Positions 50,250-59,469 of a stretch of DNA of 64,000 nt are shown here, one piece after another. Every line of letters begins with the position of its first letter. Within the stretch, counting starts at the first letter, position 1. Under the pieces are notes generated by a model. That model made no database searches. It worked only from the letters and a program-made list of their open reading frames with translations, and had not been told where the DNA came from. A program made the position numbers and the translations under genes. The DNA is from Ruminococcaceae bacterium D5 (lineage in GTDB: Bacteria; Bacillota; Clostridia; Oscillospirales; Ruminococcaceae), in contig FORK01000005.1 of assembly GCA_900113995.1 (NCBI GenBank), positions 62,001-126,000 on the forward strand, written 5' to 3'.

Positions 50250-50777
50250 TTAAGCCCCCTTTACAATATCATAGGCGCTAAACGCCTGAGTGACCATGCC
50301 GATGAAGCACCTCGAAGAAACCGAAGCGCCGCTGATGACCGATACGCCCGAGAGGGTGGAATCCTTGCCGGGGAACTGGCTCTGGAACGGCTCTTCCGCG
50401 GTCTTTCCGCCGAGGCTGGGGGTCTCGGAATGAGAAAGGATCTTGGTGCCGGTAATGATTCCATCGGCGTCAATGCCCACAATCCCCTTTACGGTGCCGC
50501 CATAGCCCTTGCCCTCAACCATAAAGACAAAACCGGCTCCATTGGTCGCCCGGTAAACCTCAGTAACACCGTCGGGCAGACCGGTGGCCTGCACCAGCTC
50601 AAAGCTGTCGGCGGAAGGCAGAACCTCACGCTCGGCTGCCTCGGCGGCAGCCTTTTCCGCAGCCGCAATGATCGGTGCGGTGGCCTGCTCGGTAAAGGCC
50701 AACGCCAAAGAAACAACGATGCAGATAACTGTCAGAACTACAATCGGGAGTACAAAATCATTTTTTGCATTGCTCAT
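50250..50777 (-). CDS. rnfG: Rnf complex flavin subunit RnfG
   Basis: RnfG carries a covalent FMN outside the membrane. The 175-residue protein has one N-terminal helix (residues 9-28), an FMN-binding domain with [20 protein letters not shown], and the flavinylation site SGASVSS near residue 156, the target of ApbE. Its ATG overlaps the rnfD stop by four bases. Confidence 0.93.
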   Translation of the reverse strand: MSNAKNDFVLPIVVLTVICIVVSLALAFTEQATAPIIAAAEKAAAEAAEREVLPSADSFELVQATGLPDGVTEVYRATNGAGFVFMVEGKGYGGTVKGIVGIDADGIITGTKILSHSETPSLGGKTAEEPFQSQFPGKDSTLSGVSVISGASVSSRCFIGMVTQAFSAYDIVKGA

Positions 50778-51694
50778 TTCGAGACACCTCCCAAGGGCTT
50801 ATTAAGGGTAAGATTGGTGATATGCGGCGCGATGATATTCATCAGCAAAATCGAGAACGAAACGCCCTCGGGATAGTTGCCGAAGATGCGGATCATAAAG
50901 GTGATGAAGCCGCAGCCGATCGCATAGATAATCTGACCCTTGACGGTCAGCGGAGAGGTGCTGTAATCGGTCGCCATGAAAATCGCGCCAAGCAGCAGGC
51001 CGCCGGCAAGAACCTGATAAACGGGATTATAGCCGGCCAGCGCGGTAAGTACGAAAACAGTGCCGACAAAAAACACCGGGATATGCCAGGTGATCACCTT
51101 GCGATAGAGCAGATAGGCAAACCCAAGCAGCAGCGCCAGCGCGCTGGTCTCGCCCAGACAGCCGCCGATGGTTCCGAGGAACATCGAGGTCACAGGGGGA
51201 AGCTTCTCAAGCTCGCCCGCGGCGATCAGCCCCAGCGGGGTCGCACCGGAAACAGTATCCGGAATCACCCAAGTGGTCATCGGTCCAGCGAAGGAGATCA
51301 GCAGCACAATACGCGCCGTGATCGCCGGGTTGGCAAAGTTATGACCGATGCCGCCGAAGAGCTGCTTGACTGCGACGATGGCAACGATCGAACCGAACGC
51401 GGCCATCCAGAGCGGCAGCTCAGGCGGGAGATTATAAGCCAGCAGCACGCCGGTAACGGCGGCGGAATAGTCGCTGATGGTAATCGGGCGGCCGCAGGCC
51501 TTTTCGAAGAGATACTCCGAGCCGACTGCGAAGATCACGCAGACGATCACCCGCAGCAGCGCGGAAAAACCGAACACCCAAACAGAGGCAATCAGCGCAG
51601 GAACCAGCGCGATCAGCACGTCGCGCATGATCGACTGGGTCGAAGCATTGTCCCGGATATGCGGAGAGCATGTTACAACCATTGGATTACTCAC
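50774..51694 (-). CDS. rnfD: Rnf complex membrane flavoprotein RnfD
   Basis: The 306-residue membrane protein has about nine helices and the covalent-FMN motif in [10 protein letters not shown] near residue 155, plus [14 protein letters not shown]. The start is GTG 51694 behind AAGGGGTG. With RnfG it forms the flavin path between RnfC and RnfB. Confidence 0.94.
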   Translation of the reverse strand: MSNPMVVTCSPHIRDNASTQSIMRDVLIALVPALIASVWVFGFSALLRVIVCVIFAVGSEYLFEKACGRPITISDYSAAVTGVLLAYNLPPELPLWMAAFGSIVAIVAVKQLFGGIGHNFANPAITARIVLLISFAGPMTTWVIPDTVSGATPLGLIAAGELEKLPPVTSMFLGTIGGCLGETSALALLLGFAYLLYRKVITWHIPVFFVGTVFVLTALAGYNPVYQVLAGGLLLGAIFMATDYSTSPLTVKGQIIYAIGCGFITFMIRIFGNYPEGVSFSILLMNIIAPHITNLTLNKPLGGVSK

Positions 51695-51707
51695 TCTTGT
51701 TCACCCC

Positions 51708-53018
51708 TTACTTTTTCGGAGGCATGGCCGCTCTGACCATCCCCTTGGAGAGTTTGTTGACCAGAACAAGCTCACGCTTCGCCGGACATACGAACGAACA
51801 GCAGCCGCACTCCATGCAAAGCATAACCTTGAGGCGGTTGAGCTCATCGACATTCTTGAGCTTGTAGGCCCGCTCAATCTGCATCGGCATCAGCCCGGCA
51901 GGGCAGGCGGCGGCGCAGCGGCCGCACTTGATGCAGGCGGTGGTGGCGGGAAGAGAAGCTTCCTTCTCCGCAAAGGCCAGGATCGCATTGTTGTTCTTCA
52001 GCAGCGGGACCGAATCGTCCGGCACCGCGATTCCCATCATCGGGCCGCCGAGCAGAATCTTCTTCGGCTCAGCCTTGTAGCCGCCGCAGAAAGCGAAAAT
52101 ATCAGAAAGCGCGGTTCCGATCGGAGCAATCACGTTCTGGGGATTGGCAACGGCCGATCCATCCACGGTAATGCACTTTTCAACGAGCGGCATACCGGTC
52201 TCGAGATACTTGGAGATAAAGGCCAGCGAGGTGCAGTTGATCACGATGCAGCCAACGTCGAGGGGCAGCTTGCCTTCCGGCACGTCGCGTCCGGTCACGT
52301 TATGAATCAGAACCTTTTCACCGCCCTGAGGGTAAAGCGAGGGCATTGCCTCAACAGTAAAGCCTTCGATATCGGCGGTCTTTTTGCGGAAAATCTCGAT
52401 TGCCTCGGGCTTGTTGTCCTCAATGACAATGGCAATGTTCTTGACGCCCAAGAATTTGCGGATAGTCATGGCGCCCTTGACGATATGATCGGCATCATCG
52501 ACCATCGTGCGGGTGTCGGAAGTGATATAGGGCTCGCATTCGGCGCCGTTGATCAGCAGGTACTCCACCTTGCTCGGGTCCTTGACGCTGAACTTGACGG
52601 TCGTCGGGAAGCCCGCGCCGCCGAGGCCGACCAGACCGCTCGCACGCAGCGCGGCGGTAAACTGCTCATAGGTCTCGACAACCGGCGGGACAACCGTTTC
52701 ACTGACCGCCTGCTCGCCGTCCGACTCAATCACGACCGCCTTGGCGAAGGAGCCGTTGGCGACCTGAATCTCGGTGAGCGCAGTGACCTTGCCGGAGACG
52801 CTGGCATGGACCGGCACACTGACAAAGCCTGCTGCCTCGCCGATGACCTGCCCCACCTTGACAAGGTCTCCGACCTTGACGACCGGCGTACAGGGCGCAC
52901 CGATGTGCATCCCCATCGGAATGGTCACCTTGGCGGGAGCGGGCATGCGCACCGGGGCGCATGAGGCGGTGTTCTTGTAATGTGGCACATGAGCACCGCT
53001 GAGTCTTTTGATAGACAC
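51708..53018 (-). CDS. rnfC: Rnf complex NADH-side subunit RnfC
   Basis: RnfC binds NAD(H) and FMN at the cytoplasmic face. The 436-residue protein starts MSIKRLSGAHVPHYKNTA, has the NADH-binding LVGLGGAGFPTTVKF (about residue 135) and two Fe-S motifs near the C-terminus, CIKCGRCAAACP and CMECGCCSFVCP. The GTG at 53018, with GGGGG eight bases before it, is preferred to the TTG five codons earlier. It opens the rnf part of the operon, 27 bases after the Gx transporter gene. Confidence 0.94.
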   Translation of the reverse strand: MSIKRLSGAHVPHYKNTASCAPVRMPAPAKVTIPMGMHIGAPCTPVVKVGDLVKVGQVIGEAAGFVSVPVHASVSGKVTALTEIQVANGSFAKAVVIESDGEQAVSETVVPPVVETYEQFTAALRASGLVGLGGAGFPTTVKFSVKDPSKVEYLLINGAECEPYITSDTRTMVDDADHIVKGAMTIRKFLGVKNIAIVIEDNKPEAIEIFRKKTADIEGFTVEAMPSLYPQGGEKVLIHNVTGRDVPEGKLPLDVGCIVINCTSLAFISKYLETGMPLVEKCITVDGSAVANPQNVIAPIGTALSDIFAFCGGYKAEPKKILLGGPMMGIAVPDDSVPLLKNNNAILAFAEKEASLPATTACIKCGRCAAACPAGLMPMQIERAYKLKNVDELNRLKVMLCMECGCCSFVCPAKRELVLVNKLSKGMVRAAMPPKK

Positions 53019-53045
53019 GTTTGTTTCCCCCAATACAAAAAAGTG

Positions 53046-53570
53046 TTATTTGAACGCCTCATCCGCTCTTCGCAGATAAGGCATAACGAACCGCAGCAGA
53101 AGCCCGGTGAGCATTCCCATCAGGATCCCTGAAAGGATCATCACCGGGAGGTAATAGAAAGCAAAAACAGAGCGCAGCAGCAGCCCCGCCATCGCAAGCT
53201 GCCCCACATTGTGGGCGATAGCCCCCGCAATACTGGTCAACCGTTCCCCAAGCGAGAACAGCCGCCGGCAGCAGAGCATCACCGCAAGCGAAAGGATGCC
53301 TCCCGCAAAGCTCATCGCCGCCCCGGTCGGGCCGCGGGTGAGCAGGACAAAAAGGGATTTCAGCGCCGCGACAGCGAACGCAGGCCTTGCCCCCAGAAAG
53401 AAGAGGCAGTACATCGTAACAATATTCGAAAGTCCAAGTTTAACCCCCACCGGCAAAAACGGCAGGGCGGGCAGCATCGACTCAAACAGAGACAGCACCA
53501 GCGCAAGGGAAAGCATCAGCCCGATCAGCGCAATGCGGTAGGCGGGGCGTCGTTTGGAAAGATCCGGCAT
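53046..53570 (-). CDS. Gx transporter family membrane protein
   Basis: The 174-residue protein has five or six hydrophobic helices and the signature LPVGVKLGLSNIVTMYCLFFLG with MSFAGGILSLAVM, typical of the Gx transporter family (also named heptaprenyl diphosphate synthase component I), which resembles ECF S components. It is commonly encoded beside apbE and rnf, and a role in providing a flavin or quinone-like cofactor has been guessed but not shown. Eighteen bases separate it from apbE. Confidence 0.82.
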   Translation of the reverse strand: MPDLSKRRPAYRIALIGLMLSLALVLSLFESMLPALPFLPVGVKLGLSNIVTMYCLFFLGARPAFAVAALKSLFVLLTRGPTGAAMSFAGGILSLAVMLCCRRLFSLGERLTSIAGAIAHNVGQLAMAGLLLRSVFAFYYLPVMILSGILMGMLTGLLLRFVMPYLRRADEAFK

Positions 53571-53588
53571 CTTCGCCCTCCCGAACGT

Positions 53589-54629
53589 TCAGCTCTTGTG
53601 AAAAGTATATTGGGTTTTGGACGGATTGATTGTAAAATCATCCCAAAGACCGGGCGTAGCATACACCTGAAGATCTTTGGTGACGGCAATCACCCGGCAA
53701 TCATTCCGGGCAAAATACTGCTCGAGCGCCCCGCTTCCCTGCAGAAAAATCGAGGTTGAGAGGCAGTCGGCCAGAGTGCCGTCCGCAGAAATCACCGTGA
53801 CAGAGATCAGATCGCTGGCGGAAGGGCGCCCGGTAAAGGGATCGATCACATGATGATACCGCACACCGTCCTGTTCAAAGTAGCGTTCATAATCACCGGT
53901 CGTGGCCATCGTCAAGCCATCCATCGCAAAGGAACCGAGCGCCTCGTTGGCCTCCCCCCGCGGATCGCGCAGTCCAACAAGAAAATCCTGGCCATCGGGC
54001 TTTTTACCGCAGACCATCGTGTTCCCTCCGATCGAAAGATAGCCGGAAACGCCATGCTTTCGGGGAATTTCAGCGCAGACGGAAGCGGCCATGCCTTTGG
54101 CGATGCCGCCGAGGTCCACCTTCATCCCTTCCTGCGCGAGCATGGCGGTCTTGGCTTCCCGGTCAAGGATCAGGCCGCGGTAATCGACCAATGCCTGTGC
54201 CGCCGCGATCTCCTCTTCCCCGGGGATATGCGGCTCACCGCTCGTAATTCCCCACGTGAGGGTCAGCGGTGCAATGGTAACATCAAAAAGTCCGCCCGAT
54301 TCGGCGGAAAACTCTTTGGCGCGGGAAAGCAGCGTGAAAGTATCCTGCGAAATCCGTACAGGCTCCCGCCCGGCGGACGCATTCAGCGCCGCAATCTCAC
54401 TGTCCTCTCGGTAAAGCGAAAGCCTCGCTTCGAGATCGCGGAGACATGCCATAATGTCGTCGTAGGTTTCCTGCGCCTCATCACCATACCAGCGCTGCTC
54501 CACCCAGGTATTCATGGCGAACTCCACCCCGGAAACCGGCTCGGCAGAGCGCCCCGCAATTGTCTGACATCCGCCGAGGAGCATCAGGACCGCCAGCAGC
54601 AGCGCAGAGATTCGCAAGGTAGAGGACAT
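53589..54629 (-). CDS. apbE: FAD:protein FMN transferase (lipoprotein)
   Basis: ApbE attaches FMN covalently to threonine or serine in RnfD and RnfG, outside the membrane, using FAD. The 346-residue precursor has a lipobox (LLAVLMLLGGC, Cys near residue 21). Motifs include EFAMNTWVEQRWYG, VDLGGIAKGMAASV, YLSIGGNTMVCGKK and the C-terminal VISADGTLADCLSTSIF. ATG 54629 follows GGAGAAAG; the flanking TPM gene has the same GGAGAAAGCCG leader. The position at the head of rnf explains its substrate. Confidence 0.93.
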   Translation of the reverse strand: MSSTLRISALLLAVLMLLGGCQTIAGRSAEPVSGVEFAMNTWVEQRWYGDEAQETYDDIMACLRDLEARLSLYREDSEIAALNASAGREPVRISQDTFTLLSRAKEFSAESGGLFDVTIAPLTLTWGITSGEPHIPGEEEIAAAQALVDYRGLILDREAKTAMLAQEGMKVDLGGIAKGMAASVCAEIPRKHGVSGYLSIGGNTMVCGKKPDGQDFLVGLRDPRGEANEALGSFAMDGLTMATTGDYERYFEQDGVRYHHVIDPFTGRPSASDLISVTVISADGTLADCLSTSIFLQGSGALEQYFARNDCRVIAVTKDLQVYATPGLWDDFTINPSKTQYTFHKS

Positions 54630-54696
54630 CGGCTTTCTCCATTCGGGTATAAAAAATTTGGGCAATTGTGCCGGAAGGGGCTAAGCGCACATACTA

Positions 54697-54725
54697 TTTT
54701 TATCGCTTTTCTGGGCAAAAGTCAA
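54697..54725 (-). promoter_or_regulatory. Possible promoter of the apbE-rnf operon
   Basis: Minus strand TTGACT, 17-base spacer, TAAAAA, about 70 bases before apbE. Confidence 0.4.
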
Positions 54726-54849
54726 GTATGTTTCTCGCTTTTCAAGCCACTTTCCGCTGGGCAAATAGCTGGAAAATCCACACATCACGCACAGTTGAAA
54801 CTCTCCTTTCAGTATGCGGGGAAAGGAGACAAAAATGAACAAATTATTT

Positions 54850-55545
54850 TTATTCTTGCAATGAATTTTTACGTCGAACCATTTTTCTGCGCCGCCTGCG
54901 ATTTACGCGAAAATAGAGAAAAAACATCAGGCAGGCCAGAAACAAAAAGAACCACGGCGCCGCCCGGAGGAAAGTGCCCTCTTCCGGCGGTTCATGACCG
55001 GCTTCCCGCCGTGCCAGCTCTTCTGAAACCGAGACGCCGTAGAGCTGCTCGGCTTCACCAAGCAGGCCTTCGAACAATGCCGATGCGCCCGCGTCATAAT
55101 TTCCGGCGTCAAAATCCTCTTCAAGACACTGATCGAGAAGCTCCCGCAGCCTTTCGGGCGGAAGAGACTGTGCAAGCCCCTCTCCTGTCAGCAGGTAGTA
55201 GTCCTCCTCCCCGGTGCAGAGCAGAAGCAGCATCCCGTTTCCCTGATCCGGGGCGCCGGGCGCACGTTCTTCAAACAGGAAGCGCGCGGCTTCCTCGACG
55301 GTCCTTCCCCCGAGGAATTCGACGGTAACCACCACAATCTCCGCGCCGGTCAGATCTCGGAGCACCGCACCGTCGCGTTCCATCCGCTCCACGGTCGCCG
55401 GAGCAAGCACCCCTGCGCGGTCCTCAACCAGCGGCAAAGGCGGCGCAGCCTCTTCCGGCTTTTCGCCAGCCGGGATACAGGCGGAGAGCAGACAAAGCAT
55501 CAGGCAGGCTGCTGCCAGACGGATCGGCCCGGAGGTTTTCTTCAT
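54850..55545 (-). CDS. TPM-domain lipoprotein
   Basis: The 231-residue precursor has a lipoprotein signal (LMLCLLSACIPAG), then a TPM domain (about residues 38-165: LVEDRAGVLAPATVERME, GAEIVVVTVEFLGGRTVEEAARFLF, GNGMLLLLCTGEEDYYLLTGEGL) and a C-terminal membrane helix (about 198-215) with a strongly basic tail. TPM domains occur in photosystem-repair factors and in bacterial proteins of unknown or phosphatase function. It lies upstream of apbE on the same strand, but a gap of 220 bases with its own promoter makes co-transcription uncertain. Confidence 0.8.
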   Translation of the reverse strand: MKKTSGPIRLAAACLMLCLLSACIPAGEKPEEAAPPLPLVEDRAGVLAPATVERMERDGAVLRDLTGAEIVVVTVEFLGGRTVEEAARFLFEERAPGAPDQGNGMLLLLCTGEEDYYLLTGEGLAQSLPPERLRELLDQCLEEDFDAGNYDAGASALFEGLLGEAEQLYGVSVSEELARREAGHEPPEEGTFLRAAPWFFLFLACLMFFLYFRVNRRRRRKMVRRKNSLQE

Positions 55546-55649
55546 CGGCTTTCTCCCTTCTTTCTCAGGAGCAAATCATGAAGCTCCTCTCGGTTTCTCC
55601 AAATGAGGAAATGTCGTATTTCAGGCATCCGATGCAGGCACCCGCAGGC

Positions 55650-56942
55650 TCACTGCCCGCTGCGCTTAAATTTGGGGCGGCTCGCAGGGCTTCCGCTCCC
55701 GCGCTGCGCCGGGGCGCCGCCCTTCGGTTTCCGGCCAGGCGCGGTCTGCCCTGTTCTCTGACGCTGTTCGCGGGGCGGACGCGGCTGCTTCGGCACCGAT
55801 TCAAAAAGCTCCATCGGGAAAGGATTCTCCTGCACAACAGGGATTTTCTGCCGGGTGAGCTTTTCAATCTCCTTGAGATAGGGCAGTTCGTCAAAATCGC
55901 AGAAGGAGAAAGCCGCTCCCTGCGCTCCGGCACGGCCGGTCCGGCCGATCCGATGGACATAGGTTTCCGGCTCATTGGGAAGCTCAAAGTTGATGACATG
56001 AGAAAGAGAATCGATATCGATTCCGCGCGCGGCAATATCGGTGGCAACCAGTACGCGGATTTTTCCGCTCTTAAAGTTGGCCAGCGCCTGCTGGCGTGCC
56101 CCTTGGGACTTGTCGCCGTGAATCGCCTGCGCCGGGATTTTCGCCCCGTTTAAGATCTTCGCTACCCGATCGGCGCCATGCTTGGTTCGGGTAAAAACGA
56201 GCGCTGAATAGATCGATGGGTTTTGCAGCACCCATACAAGAAGCTGTCTCTTTTTCGCCTTGTCGGTCAGATAAACCGACTGTTCGATCAGCTCGACGGT
56301 GGTGGCGGGCGGCGCAACCTCCACCTTGACCGGATGGCGCAGCAGGCTGTCGGCCAGCTGTTCGATTTCCCCGGGCATCGTCGCGGAAAAAAGCATCGTC
56401 TGGCGCTGCTGCGGCAGTCTGGCGATCACCTTGCGGACATCGTGGATAAAGCCCATATCCAGCATCCGGTCGGCCTCATCGAGGACAAAAATTTCAACCG
56501 CTTCGAGATGAACATATCCCTGATTGATCAAGTCGTTGAGCCTGCCGGGGGTGGCGACGAGGAGATCGACGCCGCGTTCCAGCTCGTCTGTCTGCGGATT
56601 CTGCGAAACTCCGCCGAAGATCACCGCGCTGCGTAGGGGCAGATTTTTCCCATAGGCGACGAGATTTTCGTAGATTTGCAGTGCCAGCTCCCGGGTCGGC
56701 GTCAGGATCAGGGAACGGATCGGGCGCCTGCCGGGCTGCTTTCCGGCTGCGTGCAGTCTCTGGAGGATGGGCAGCGCGAAAGCCGCAGTCTTGCCGGTTC
56801 CCGTCTGGGCACAGCCAAGCAGATCCCGGCCTTCAAGGGCGGGCGGAATGGCCCGCTGCTGAATCGGCGTCGGTTCGGTATAGCCCTGCGCGGAAAGTGC
56901 CTTAAGAATCGGGGAAATGAGTTTCAGTTGTTCAAAGGTCAT
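55650..56942 (-). CDS. DEAD-box ATP-dependent RNA helicase (RhlE/CshA-like)
   Basis: The 430-residue helicase shows all motifs: PTPIQQ (Q), [11 protein letters not shown] (I), PTRELALQI (Ia), [11 protein letters not shown] (II), SAT (III), [12 protein letters not shown] (V) and [10 protein letters not shown] (VI), with a basic Gly/Arg/Pro-rich tail after about residue 380 for RNA contact. Such enzymes unwind RNA in ribosome assembly and decay, often at low temperature. ATG 56942 (MTFEQLKL) fits family starts; the frame is open 25 codons more. Confidence 0.92.
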   Translation of the reverse strand: MTFEQLKLISPILKALSAQGYTEPTPIQQRAIPPALEGRDLLGCAQTGTGKTAAFALPILQRLHAAGKQPGRRPIRSLILTPTRELALQIYENLVAYGKNLPLRSAVIFGGVSQNPQTDELERGVDLLVATPGRLNDLINQGYVHLEAVEIFVLDEADRMLDMGFIHDVRKVIARLPQQRQTMLFSATMPGEIEQLADSLLRHPVKVEVAPPATTVELIEQSVYLTDKAKKRQLLVWVLQNPSIYSALVFTRTKHGADRVAKILNGAKIPAQAIHGDKSQGARQQALANFKSGKIRVLVATDIAARGIDIDSLSHVINFELPNEPETYVHRIGRTGRAGAQGAAFSFCDFDELPYLKEIEKLTRQKIPVVQENPFPMELFESVPKQPRPPREQRQRTGQTAPGRKPKGGAPAQRGSGSPASRPKFKRSGQ

Positions 56943-57137
56943 GTGATGTGTCTGTTTCCTTTTCTTTCTTGTACTTTTTATGATGATCCTGCAAAAACGA
57001 AGGTGATTGCATTTCATTAAAGGTATAGTATAACAGATTGACCTGAAAATGTAAACGCCGGACTCCGGGCATCCCTTTTACCTCGTGTTGATTTAGGCTT
57101 ATTCATCAAACCCTTCGTCGATTCGACAGAAATAAAT

Positions 57138-57188
57138 CAGAAAAAATAGGCTCCACAGGATTTCAAAAATCTTGTAAAGCCTATTTTC
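57138..57188 (-). terminator. Terminator of the zinc-ribbon/DUF4352-like gene
   Basis: AAAATAGGCT pairs with AGCCTATTTT with inner pairing of ACAGGATTT/AATCTTGT; on the minus strand TTTTTTC follows. Confidence 0.8.
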
Positions 57189-57190
57189 TT

Positions 57191-57866
57191 TTAGCCATTG
57201 GCAGCGATAAAAGTAATATCTTTTCCGCTCCAGAAGTCCGGAGTGAAAATGATTTCAAGTTTTTTCCAATCAACAGGAACTTCGTAACCGATGACACCGT
57301 TAAACTTTTTGCCTGGAGCAACAGTTCCATCCAGTTGGTTTTTGTTGCCCTTTTCCATCAATGCACCGAGACTGAAAGTGCAGGTATAGTCGTCACAGTA
57401 TGCTTCAAAACTCATTATAGACGAAACATTGATTTCCCTATCAGAATTATTTGCAATCTCAAATTCGCAAAGCACAAATATATTCCCCTCGGTGGGAGTG
57501 TTATATGCAGAACCCATGCTTTCGGTTACACTGGCAAGAGTAACTCTCACGCCCTTTAATTCTGCGGTTTCTCCGACATAAAATACGTTTTGAGTTGGGG
57601 CAGCTCCAGCCTTGTGAGATGGAGGTTCTGCTTCTTGGTTGGGGGTAATTTCAGCACTCTGCGCCGGCGTAGAGGCTTCGACTTTTTTAGGCCCATCATC
57701 GTCACCAGAAGAACCAATAATAGCAGCAAGAACAAAGAACGCCAGAATAGCAATTAAGATTGGCCATCCCTTTTTAAGCTTGGCGCCACAATTGGGACAG
57801 GATTTTGCGCCTTTTTGCAACTTCTGCTCCGCAGACTTTACAATTCTTGAATGCACCAGCTCTCAT
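57191..57866 (-). CDS. Zinc-ribbon, membrane-anchored DUF4352-like protein with a frameshift near the start
   Basis: From ATG 57866 (behind AAAGGGATGG) the frame reads MRAGAFKNCKVCGAEVAK, then must shift by one base at an A5 run (57812-57816) to join GAKSCPNCGAKLKKGWPILI, which completes a four-cysteine zinc ribbon. A membrane helix (PILIAILAFFVLAAIIG), a Pro/Ala-rich linker and a DUF4352-like beta domain (NVFYVGETAELKGVRVTLASV..., NIFVLCEFEIANNSD) follow. Removing one A restores a single 225-residue protein, so this is either a real frameshift mutation, phase variation or a sequencing error. It is divergent from a small XRE gene. Function unknown. Confidence 0.7.
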
Positions 57867-57976
57867 TTTTCTACCATCCCTTTCTGAAATAAATCTATTG
57901 TTCATATATACAGACACACAAAAAAGTTGGAATGAACGATTTAAGTTTACCACTATTTTGGATATATATAAATAAT

Positions 57977-58016
57977 CGTATATATGAATTATAGCAGATA
58001 TCGAAATCCGTATATA
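57977..58016. promoter_or_regulatory. Direct repeat in the divergent promoter region
   Basis: CGTATATA occurs at 57977-57984 and again at 58009-58016, 32 bases apart (about three helical turns), between the zinc-ribbon gene and the XRE gene; a possible binding pair for the XRE protein. Confidence 0.4.
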
Positions 58017-58057
58017 CCTCCTATACTTAATACATTATAGTTGGGGGGTGTTTTCAA

Positions 58058-58258
58058 ATGATAAGCTATGAACCGCTATTTCAGACAATGAAAGAAAAAG
58101 GAATTACATCCTATCGCTTGGGAAAAATGGGATTTCCTCTGTCAAATTATTATGCCATGAAACGCGGCGAAAACATCTCCACACACACATTGGATCAATT
58201 GTGTAGATTGCTTCAATGCAAAGTGGAAGACATATTGGAATACTTAGACGAAAAATGA
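58058..58258 (+). CDS. Small XRE/Cro-type helix-turn-helix protein
   Basis: The 66-residue protein is a single helix-turn-helix domain: ITSYRLGKMGFPLSNYYAMKRGENISTHTLDQLCRLLQCKVEDILEY, matching the Cro/C1 family in which the last part is typical of YozG-like regulators. GGGGGG precedes ATG 58058. It is divergent from the zinc-ribbon gene and may repress it or itself through the CGTATATA pair. Confidence 0.85.
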   Translation: MISYEPLFQTMKEKGITSYRLGKMGFPLSNYYAMKRGENISTHTLDQLCRLLQCKVEDILEYLDEK

Positions 58259-58581
58259 ACTGCGGGTATGAAAGGCGAATTCATATCCGCAGCTTTTGCT
58301 TCTCCGACAGGAAACGATTAAATAATATTTCAATATACGACTTTAGTGAAATCACCAGAGATTCTTCCATTAACACAAAAGGTAAAAGGGAACCCCGGTC
58401 GGCGGCGTGTGCCGCGAAAAAGACGCTTTGCCATTTCCACAGAAAAAGCCGCGGGACAGAAGCCAATGCTTTCTGTCCCGCGGTCCGCTCAAACTGTGTC
58501 AGCCGCTGTCTTCGCCTGTTTTTGATGCGTCATCACCGGCATTCATCACAGGCGGAGACGGCCCTTTCTTTTTCTGCAATC
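58259..58581. other. Intergenic stretch between convergent genes
   Basis: Apart from the operon terminator at 58444-58483 I see no gene or repeat; a 61-codon minus-strand frame across the terminator is judged chance. Confidence 0.6.
58444..58483 (-). terminator. Terminator of the ldh2-hydroxyacid dehydrogenase operon
   Basis: CCGCGGGACAGAA pairs perfectly with TTCTGTCCCGCGG around nine bases; CTTTTTC follows on the minus strand. Confidence 0.88.
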
Positions 58582-59427
58582 CTACTTTTTCATCCAGGCG
58601 GGAAGCTCCTCCGCCTTTTTGCCGCAGTAACGGCAGAACTTATAGCGGCACACCTCGCAGATGCCCTTATTGCCCTTGACGGGGGGTTCGCCCTTGATCT
58701 CGGTTTCAAGGAACTCCACCAAAGCCTTGATATCCTTCTCATCGCCGTCGACGGCCAGCGTCACCGCGCCCTCGTTTCCGCCCACGCCGCCGCAGCAGAC
58801 CAAAGTGGCGTCGGCATTGAAGAGCATCCTGATGGCTTCGATCTCGGTGACGATGGTGCTGGTGCCGATGCAGTACATGCCGGGATCGGCTCCCATCGAG
58901 ATGTCGATATGGGTGGCACCGCCGAGCGCCTTGGCGGAAGCCTGCACCGAGGGAACAAGCTTTTCGAGTCCGACGGGAGTGATGAACTTGAGACCCTTGG
59001 AGGTGACCGGTCCGATGATGCGGGGAACGGTGCCGCCGTCGAAGCCGGAAGTGATGATGCCGACATAGCCGTTCATATCGACGGCATTGGCGCCCTTGAT
59101 CACCACCGTCTCGGCGTGGAAATCAGCCAGCGCCTCGACCAGCGTCTTGTCGGATTTTTCGCCCTTGTAAAACACGTTCGGAAAGCTCTTGCGGCTGTCG
59201 GGATTGGTGACGCAGAGCAGCCCATCGGTGCTGATGCCGACAGTGCAGCGTCCGGGTTCGATGCCGTCGCGCCCCAGCAGCTCCTGCGCGATGAAAGCGT
59301 TGGTGGTGCCGCCGGCCAGCAGCAGATAGGCGGATTCCCAAGCCTTCTTAAACTCGGGCATGGCGACGACTGCCTTGGCAATCAGGCGCCGGGACTCGGC
59401 GGATGTCAGGGTGAACACGGTTTTCAT
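58582..59427 (-). CDS. Unrecognised conserved-looking cytoplasmic protein, last gene of operon
   Basis: I do not recognise this 281-residue protein. It has no signal or membrane helix. Visible features: a glycine- and small-residue-rich domain with AYLLLAGGTTNAFIAQELLG (about 33-52), VIKGANAVDMNGYVGIITSGFDGGTVPRIIGP (about 109-140), DISMGADPGMYCIGTSTIVTEIEAIRML and VCCGGVGGNEGAVTLAV, and a C-terminal four-cysteine knot CEVCRYKFCRYCGKK (about 259-273) that probably binds zinc or Fe-S. The GGN-E and GAD motifs suggest a nucleotide- or sugar-acid-binding fold. It is 42 bases after the fumarylacetoacetase-family gene, so it should take part in the same pathway. Confidence 0.8.
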   Translation of the reverse strand: MKTVFTLTSAESRRLIAKAVVAMPEFKKAWESAYLLLAGGTTNAFIAQELLGRDGIEPGRCTVGISTDGLLCVTNPDSRKSFPNVFYKGEKSDKTLVEALADFHAETVVIKGANAVDMNGYVGIITSGFDGGTVPRIIGPVTSKGLKFITPVGLEKLVPSVQASAKALGGATHIDISMGADPGMYCIGTSTIVTEIEAIRMLFNADATLVCCGGVGGNEGAVTLAVDGDEKDIKALVEFLETEIKGEPPVKGNKGICEVCRYKFCRYCGKKAEELPAWMKK

Positions 59428-59469
59428 AACAAATTCTCTCCTGTCTCTATGTAAATTTCAGACTTTTGC

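Noticed and set aside
57812-57816. Programmed -1 ribosomal frameshift in the zinc-ribbon gene
   Set aside because: Joining the two frames needs a +1 (or -2) shift, the A run is only five long, and no X-XXY-YYZ heptamer with downstream structure is present.
58281-58466. Small minus-strand frame downstream of the Ldh2 operon
   Set aside because: It runs through the operon terminator and has no start signal.
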